Below, piece by piece: positions 58,110 to 64,000 of a stretch of 64,000 bases of DNA. The number at the start of each line of letters is the position of its first letter. Position 1 is the first letter of the stretch. Below the pieces are notes generated by a model, which worked only from the letters and a program-made list of their open reading frames with translations, had not been told where the DNA came from and made no database searches. A program made the position numbers and the translations under genes. Source of the DNA: Emiliania huxleyi CCMP1516 (Eukaryota; Haptophyta; Isochrysidales; Noelaerhabdaceae); contig NW_005201192.1 of NCBI RefSeq assembly GCF_000372725.1, positions 498,378 to 562,377 on the forward strand. Reading direction: 5' to 3'.

Positions 58110-59222
58110 CACACTGGTGAGTGCGAGATAGGGCTAGCCGCAGGCAGCTAGCCCGTGAGGAGAGCGTCCATAGACACCTCACTTAGACCCCACACACGGT
58201 CTCGTCCGTGCCTCGCCGGCCGGAGAGATTGCTGGAGGTAGAGCAAGCCTGCTCTAGCCTCGCATGTCACTTCCTGTCGTCTGTTGTGTCGTTGTGCCCT
58301 TGTTTGTTTCTCTTGGCACCGTGGAGTGCTGGGGGGGGCGACAGGGAGGATATGGCCTTGAGTTATGTGTAAGCCGACTCAGGGTGTGTGGCAGCCCGCT
58401 GGCTGTGTGTCTTGTGAGCTTGTTTGTGTCTGTGTGTCGCTCGTGCGTGTCGTCATCATCTGTCTAGCGTCCACCCATACCGCGTTGGTGTCCAGTCCGA
58501 GCCTGGCTGTTCTTCACCTTTCTACCTACCTACCTACTGGTCTGAACGGACTCGTGAGGGGCGCCTGCCAACCTCGCTTCGCGGCTCCCGCGGAGGCACG
58601 GCTGGCACCCGTGGCGCGGGGCTCGTCTTCGGAAAGACCAGGATCGCTCTACTGGCAAACTTCTGGCTGACACGCGCGCCGCGTCGAGCCTTCGGCGGGC
58701 GCGCTGCGGTCGCACGCCTACCCAAGTCATATGCCACGGCGTGCGATCTAGATTCAGCACACGCACCTCTGCTCGCTGATGCTCATCCAATGAATTGTCC
58801 GTCACCCAGATGAGTGCGAGTTAGGGCTAGCCGCTGGCGGGTAGCCCGAGAGGAGAGCGTCCATAGACGCCTCACAAGACCCCACACACCGGTCTCGTCC
58901 GTGCCTTGCGGCCGGCGACGAAATTGCTAGAGGCGGAGCAAGCCTGCTCTAGTCTCACACGTTCGCCCCTGTCGCCTGTCTGTGTTGTTGTGCTGTTGTT
59001 TGTCTCTTGGCACCTTGGGTGCTGGGGGGGGCGACAGGGGGGACGTGGCCTGAGTGATGTGTACGCCCACTCAGGATGTGTGGCAGCCCGCTGGCTGTGT
59101 GTCTTGTGAGCTTGTTTGTGTCTGTGTGTCGCTCGTGCGTGTCGTCATCATCTGTCCAGCGTCCACCCATACCGCGTCGGTGTCCAGTCCGAGCCTGACT
59201 GTTCTTCACCTTCCTACATACA
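58110..59222 (+). repeat. Direct duplication of about 415 bp (58110-58525; 58809-59222)
   Basis: The two copies are about 85-90% alike by eye: GAGAGCGTCCATAGACRCCTC, GCAAGCCTGCTCTAGYCTC, GGTGTGTGGCAGCCCGCTGG, GTGTGTCGCTCGTGCGTGTC and the ending GTCCAGTCCGAGCCTG are shared. The last 160 bp are almost identical. A unique 280-bp spacer lies between. No long open frame is conserved between the copies, so they are probably non-coding. Confidence 0.9.
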
Positions 59223-59999
59223 TACAGCACACTGGCACGACAAAGGCGCGGACTGGCGCGGACTGGAACAAACTGCCAAAAGTGCTTCTGTTGCTTGTTG
59301 TTGTCTGACTGTGTGTGTGTGTATGTTGGTCTCACCCGGTGGGTGGCACCGAGGCGTCTGGGACGCTCCACTCTACCTTAGCTCCTGAGGGGCGCGTGGT
59401 TTTAACCACGTAGTATGACTACAGCCCACAACAGACACCCTACCTGCTCCTCACGTGTGCACACTCCCTCACCCTCTCCTCTCTCCTCTCTCTCTCTCCT
59501 CTCTCTCTCTCTCCTCTCCTTGTCTGTGCTGTCTGCCTGACTCAGGCACTAATTCTGCCGATGCGTGATTGTGTGTGGGCTGCTCCGAGGGGGCCCTGTG
59601 CGATCCGACGGGTAGGGGGTCTGTGCCCGGGCGGTGTCCGGTGCGGAGTCTCCTTCTGATCCCGCCTGTGATGTTGGGTGTGAGGTTGTGGCGGCTTCGA
59701 ACCCAAGGGGGGGAGCTGATCCCACTCAGTAACCAACTCTCAGGGGCAGTAGGTGGGCGAGCCTCGAGCGCGCTCATCTCGATCGTCAAGGTGTCGCTAC
59801 GCGCGGTCTTCCGCGGGGGGAGCTTCGTCGACGGGTGCGGGACCGCGGCGCAGCCAGCGTTGCGGCGATGCCTCACGTACATTCCCGGAGGAGGACTGCT
59901 GACAGGGTTTGCGATGAGGAGTGACCCGAAGGGTTTCTCGGGGTTAGTGCACCACTAACCGCCTCTGCAAGAGCACTACGCCTCAGCGGGCTCATACTT

Positions 60000-60160
60000 T
60001 TCAGGCCCTCCAAATTCGGGTCGGAGCGTAGGCCGTAGCGGAGTGGGACCCGAGTTTGAAAAAGGCGACGGACGCTTGCGTCCTAGCCTCCAACAACGCC
60101 TCCCCGGCGCAGAGGGGCCCCCGGAGGGATGCTCAACCGCCCCGCGCCACGCCGGTGGCG
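60000..60160 (-). repeat. Dispersed repeat R1, copy 3
   Basis: Reverse-complement copy of 55771-55970, ending about 90 bp before the DGAT2 start codon, so it may lie in that gene's promoter or 5' UTR. Confidence 0.9.
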
Positions 60161-60248
60161 GGGGCGGATTCGCACATCGTTTTCTTTTTTTCGGAGGAGG
60201 ATCCGGAGGAGGACATAGAGCATCGCACGGACTGGCCCTCTCAGCCCC

Positions 60249-61429
60249 TTGTCGCTGGCCCCGATTATGAGCAGCAAGGCCCTCGACCAGCCCACCCGCT
60301 CCTTTCCCGTTAGCACGAGCGCCGAGCGCGCCGCCGGCTTCCTCGCCGCGTCCGTCTTCTCGCTTGTGTACGTGGTCGCGCCAGTTTGGCTGCTTGCGGC
60401 TCTCGTGTCTGTCTTTGCGAGCGGGCTCACCTCTCTATCCACGCTGCTGCTATGGGCTCCGCTGCTCGTCTCTGCGCTGCTGCCCGACACGGGCGGTAGC
60501 ATCAGCCCGATCGTGCTCTGCTCGTGGCCGGTGCGGCAGATTCCAAAGTACTTCCGCTACGAGGAGTTCCACGAAGCGACCGATCGTGAGCTGCGCGCCA
60601 CCGGAAAGAGCTACGTCGTCGGCGCCCACCCGCACGGCGTGTTCTCCTTTGTTGGCGTCTGCGCCGCCATCGCAAGCATGAACGACGCCGAGGGAGGGTT
60701 CGGGCCGAGGCTCGCCCAGCACGTGCCCACGGCTGCCGCGTCGGTGCTCAAGGTGTTTCCTCTCCTGAAGGATGTGCTCGGCGTCTTCGGCGTCATCCCC
60801 GCCGACGGCAAGACGCTTGCTCGCCGCCTGCAGAAAGGCTCCTTCGTCCTGTACATTGGCGGGATGGCGGAGCTCTTCCGCAGCAGTCCGAGGCGCGAGA
60901 CCGTCTTCCTGCAGGTGCCCCCTTGCTGATCCTAACACGCACATGCACATGCAACATGCAACATGCAACATGCACATGCACATGCACATGCACATGCACA
61001 TGCACCCACTCCTCCTCTACTCCTTCCCTGGTCGCAACCCCTACCCTGACCCCAACCCCCTCCCCAGCCCAGGGGAGGAAGGGCTTCATCAAGCTGGCGC
61101 TCAAGTCGGGCGCAGATGTCGTGCCGGTGTACCTCTTCGGAAACACGACCGTCCTCAAGGCGCTCACCTGGGGCCCGCTCGCCGACTTGTCGCGCAAGCT
61201 CGGCGTCTCAGTGACGCTCTTCTGGGGCCGCTTCGCGCTGCCGGTGCCAAAGGAAGTGCGGCTGACGTACGCCCGCGGCCGGCCTCTCGGCCTCCCACAC
61301 ATCGCCGAGCCGTCGCAAGCCGACATCGACCACTGGCACGCAAAGTACTGCGAGGCGCTGCTGCAGCTGTTCGATCGGTACAAGGGCACGAACCCCGACT
61401 ACAAGCACAAGACTCTCGCGATTGAGTGA
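60249..61429 (+). CDS. DGAT2: Diacylglycerol acyltransferase type 2
   Basis: ER membrane enzyme for the last step of triacylglycerol synthesis (acyl-CoA plus diacylglycerol). Two exons: 60249-60914 and 61073-61429, with a GT-AG intron. Two hydrophobic segments (about residues 28-75: FLAASVFSLVYVVAPVWLL and SLSTLLLWAPLLVSALL) precede the catalytic block YVVGAHPHGVFSFVGVC with the HPHG motif. Next come DVLGVFGVIPADGKTL, the family FVLYIGGMAELF (usual: xxVxGGxxE), then GRKGFIKLALKSGADVVPVY with LFG and FWGRFALPVPKEVRLTYARG. The ending WHAKYCEALLQLFDRYK is typical. Met at 60267 is an alternative start. R1 copy 3 lies just upstream. Confidence 0.9.
60935..61010. repeat. Intronic (ACATGC)n tract
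   Basis: ACATGCACATGCAACATGCA type hexamers in the DGAT2 intron (60915-61072). A related (TTCATG)n tract is at 50605-50690. Confidence 0.9.
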
Positions 61430-62136
61430 TGCGGGCGCATCTCCGGCAACGTGGTTGTATGGACGTGTAGTAGTCAGTACGGAGTTGCTTGGGCTTGGGG
61501 CTGGATTGCCAGGTCTGTTTGTCTCGCTTCCCGCCGTCCCAAGTGTTGATGTGCCTACGGCTCACAGGGAGCAGGGGGGGGGGGCTCCATGGGCTCGTGT
61601 CGTGAGACGATTACTCTCCCGTCTACGGCTTTTGGTGCTTTTGACATTGTATACCCGGTTTCAGCAACATAGGGCTCGCTCCACCCCTAATTCAAGGCAA
61701 CAGGCACAAGGGCGACCACCGGGCGGCGAGCCGCTGGCGCGAAGAGCGCGCCAGCAAACAGGGTGCAAACAGCAAACACGGTCTTTCTCACCGCCGGACT
61801 CTGAAGGCGGCGAGGCGGAGCAGGCCGAGTTCGGCCTTGACGACGGCGCGTTTTGACTCGAGCTCGCGGAGCCGTTCGCTTGGTGTCTTGAGGAAGTCGG
61901 CCTCGTCAATTAGCATGTTGATGAGGGCATCGATGAGTGCCTCGCAGTCTGACGCTCGACCTTGTCACCCAGTGTCTATCTTCTCAGCGCAAACGAGCAA
62001 GCAAGCTCGCGGGAGACTTGATCGCGCTGCCGCCTCAGTGTTCCGGCTTTGAGGTGGGCAAACCCTGAGTCCAGCAACAAGGGCTAGGGCGACGACGGGT
62101 ATGTGTCGCACGCGCGATATTTTCCTATGGTGAATA
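61430..62136. other. Intergenic; nothing recognised
   Basis: Ordinary mixed sequence with one G run (61575-61585). No repeat copies, RNA genes or coding signals found. Confidence 0.6.
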
Positions 62137-64000
62137 ATGACGGCAAAACGGCGCCGCAACTTGCCCGCTTCGAGAGGGCAACCGGCCGCCACACACATGC
62201 TGGGCCCACCGCCCCTTGCACTGCTGCTCTATCTGGCGCAGAGTCCAGCTCCTCAGGTGAGCATTGGCGGCAGGACTCCGTCACCGCTTCCGACTCCACA
62301 GGCTTTGCTGCTGCCGCTGCCGCTCGCGTCGCCGACGCTGCCAATGCCGCTGTTGCAGCACACCCATCACCATAGGGGGCTGCAACAGAGCGGGCAGGGA
62401 GTAATCTTGGCTGTGTCTAGTCGTGAAGGCGACGGCAGGACGATCGAGATCTACGTCTCCACCGAATTCTCCTCGCTCAGCGTCGCAGTCATTGGAAGGT
62501 ACGAAAGGGTGGTGGTCACTGCTGTTGGGGCTAACGGCGCCTTGGCACCGCTATTCGAGGATCCCAATCGCCAGTACTTTGGTATTGGGGCAATCACGTC
62601 GCCTCCACCATCATACTCAGCCGGGTTGGTTGCCCGGGTCCTCTTTTCCGAGGGCACGCCATCAGGGGCGATGAAGATTGACTACAGAAGCACAAGAACG
62701 CAAGTGACTTCTGTTGTACCTCTTCCCTTAGCGTCGCCACCGCCGCCACCTCCACCTCCACCGCCGAGGCCTTCACCGCCGCCGCCGGTGGCATCTCCCC
62801 CGCCACCGAGTCCATGGCTAGCGCGGCTGCCACCACCGTCGCCTCTTCCTCCGATTGCAGCCGAGCAGCTATATGCCCGCGCTTCTGGCAGAGTGCTAGA
62901 GGTGTACGCGTTGATTAACTTCAACACGCTCAGCGTTGCCTTTACGAGGCCATTTGAGAGCATCGATGTCGTCGCAGAACTCGGAGATGGCACGCGCGCT
63001 GACAGCTTTCCGAGCGCGCAAAACACCTTTGTCGGCATCGCAAAGCTCTCGGAAACGGATGCTGTCTTTTGTGCGGGGATGATAGCTCGGGCTGTATTTC
63101 CAGCGAGCACCGACATGGCATCCGTACGCATTGACTACAGCAGCACCAATACGTTTGTCTCCACCATCCAGCGCGGATGCCGAGCGTTGGACAAGCCACC
63201 TCGCCCGAAGCCGCCGCTGCCATCTCCCCCGCCGCGTCCTCCACTGATACTGCCTCCGCCGCCTTCGCCTTCACCGCCGCCGCCGCCACCGTTACCGCCC
63301 CCGCCGTCGCCTCCACCGCCCCCGCCGTCGCCTTCACCGCCCCCGTCAGTGCGATCTCCAAAGCCCTCACTGCCGCCCCCGCCTCAACCCAAGCCGCCAT
63401 TTCCTTCCCCCCCATCGCCGCCGCCGCCGCCACCACCACGGCCATCGCCGCCGCCACCACTGCCACCACCGCCGCCACCGCCTCCTCGCTCGCAGCAACC
63501 ACCACCGCAAGCACCTGTGCCACAGGGGTCGATTCTGGTGCGTTTCGACCGAAGGACCTACGTGGCTTGCGTGGGGCAAGTGGTCACCGTGCAATGGACT
63601 GGGCTCTATGCCATTTTTGAGAGAGAAACCCGGATAGACTGGAACTACTGCACAGGGGATGAGACAATTATCGAGCCGTACATGTGGACGAATTGGATCA
63701 AGACCTTCGCCAATGATGAGCTCTCTGCTGAGCCAGGCCAAGAGCGATACTTCACGTCGGGAAGAAATCAAGGGTGTAACGAGGGCAAGTTCGTCATAAG
63801 CTGCCCCCTACCCGAGCCACCGCCTCTGCAACGCCATTCGAACGCTCCACCCCCATCGCCCTTGCCTCTGCGACAAAGAATGAGTCCGCCACCGCCCTCA
63901 CCAAGTCCACCAACACGAATGCTACATCCGCCTCCTGACGCAAACAAGCCGCCGACGTCGCCCTCGCCACCACCTCCCCCGCCGCATGGTTGTGACTTCA
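62137..64000 (+). CDS. Secreted proline-rich (pherophorin-like) wall/matrix protein, incomplete at right edge
   Basis: One frame is open from 62137 to the end of the window. After a basic start, Met at 62197 begins a signal-like MLGPPPLALLLYLAQS. Domain 1 (about 62430-62700, GRTIEIYVSTEFSSLSVAVI ... MKIDYRSTRTQVTSVV) and domain 2 (about 62890-63170, GRVLEVYALINFNTLSVAFT ... VRIDYSSTNTFVSTI) are homologous repeats of a beta-rich fold. They are joined by (P/S)-rich linkers; a long one (63190-63520) is almost pure PPSPPPPP. Domain 3 (63525-63815), VRFDRRTYVACVGQVVTVQW with TGLYAIF, CTGDE and YFTSGRNQGCNEGKFVISC, has a cupredoxin-like layout but lacks the His ligands. A further PPPSPP tail follows. 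The linkers suggest arabinosylated Hyp-rich glycoprotein; family names for domains 1 and 2 are unknown to me. Confidence 0.75.
   Translation, partial: MTAKRRRNLPASRGQPAATHMLGPPPLALLLYLAQSPAPQVSIGGRTPSPLPTPQALLLPLPLASPTLPMPLLQHTHHHRGLQQSGQGVILAVSSREGDGRTIEIYVSTEFSSLSVAVIGRYERVVVTAVGANGALAPLFEDPNRQYFGIGAITSPPPSYSAGLVARVLFSEGTPSGAMKIDYRSTRTQVTSVVPLPLASPPPPPPPPPPRPSPPPPVASPPPPSPWLARLPPPSPLPPIAAEQLYARASGRVLEVYALINFNTLSVAFTRPFESIDVVAELGDGTRADSFPSAQNTFVGIAKLSETDAVFCAGMIARAVFPASTDMASVRIDYSSTNTFVSTIQRGCRALDKPPRPKPPLPSPPPRPPLILPPPPSPSPPPPPPLPPPPSPPPPPPSPSPPPSVRSPKPSLPPPPQPKPPFPSPPSPPPPPPPRPSPPPPLPPPPPPPPRSQQPPPQAPVPQGSILVRFDRRTYVACVGQVVTVQWTGLYAIFERETRIDWNYCTGDETIIEPYMWTNWIKTFANDELSAEPGQERYFTSGRNQGCNEGKFVISCPLPEPPPLQRHSNAPPPSPLPLRQRMSPPPPSPSPPTRMLHPPPDANKPPTSPSPPPPPPHGCDF

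Larger units (their letters stand above)
57937..60248. other. Intergenic with a 415-bp tandem duplication and other repeats
   Basis: Contains the repeat at 57938-58003, direct duplications 58110-58525 and 58809-59222, a CT-rich tract 59466-59520, the 36-bp repeat at 59870-59906, and R1 copy 3 (60000-60160). No gene is recognised; frames repeated in both copies reflect the duplication. Confidence 0.65.

Overview
The window looks like nuclear DNA of a GC-rich unicellular alga, most likely a haptophyte; this assignment is inference. The evidence is a very GC-rich base composition, compact multi-exon genes, many introns with GC-AG borders (proved by reading-frame and protein-family continuity) alongside GT-AG ones, plastid-type and flagellar-type proteins, a Sec-containing SelO, and micro- or minisatellites inside introns. 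One 100-bp gap of Ns (42838-42937) shows a draft assembly. Because of the introns, most long open frames on the opposite strands are shadows. Left part (1-19000): an unrecognised coding remnant at the left edge (minus); long TC/GT microsatellites; a GT32-type glycosyltransferase (2638-4922, plus); a DUF2358 protein (5120-5916, minus); a 20-bp palindrome present four times (5962-7236); a small putative plastid membrane protein (7421-8380, plus); a gene-poor stretch of dispersed repeats (8381-11927); and a non-LTR retrotransposon on minus whose reverse transcriptase is cut short (12514-18483). Middle (19300-42100), gene-dense: a TruA-type pseudouridine synthase (minus), diverging from a WD40 protein over a long inverted repeat; a D-2-hydroxyacid dehydrogenase; a SET-domain methyltransferase diverging from an ankyrin/U-box protein; an organelle-type leucyl-tRNA synthetase; and an M1 aminopeptidase of the LTA4-hydrolase type diverging from an SLC43-like transporter. 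Two of these genes carry an exon segment duplicated 59-67 bp apart with low-complexity DNA between, which looks like recent intron birth. 42100-47892 is a nest of repeats: inverted-repeat-bounded elements, two tRNA-derived SINE-like copies, tandem duplications, minisatellites and the assembly gap. Right part (47893-64000): a Myb/GATA transcription factor; SelO (selenoprotein O) with an in-frame UGA three codons before the stop and a SECIS-like structure in its 3' UTR; a PLP-dependent deaminase/desulfhydrase; a fragment resembling a PIERCE flagellar microtubule inner protein; an alpha/beta hydrolase; a 415-bp tandem duplication; a DGAT2 acyltransferase; and a proline-rich secreted wall or matrix protein that runs off the right end. 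The genes form no operon-like pathway; they are unrelated housekeeping, lipid, amino-acid and surface functions, arranged in several close divergent pairs.
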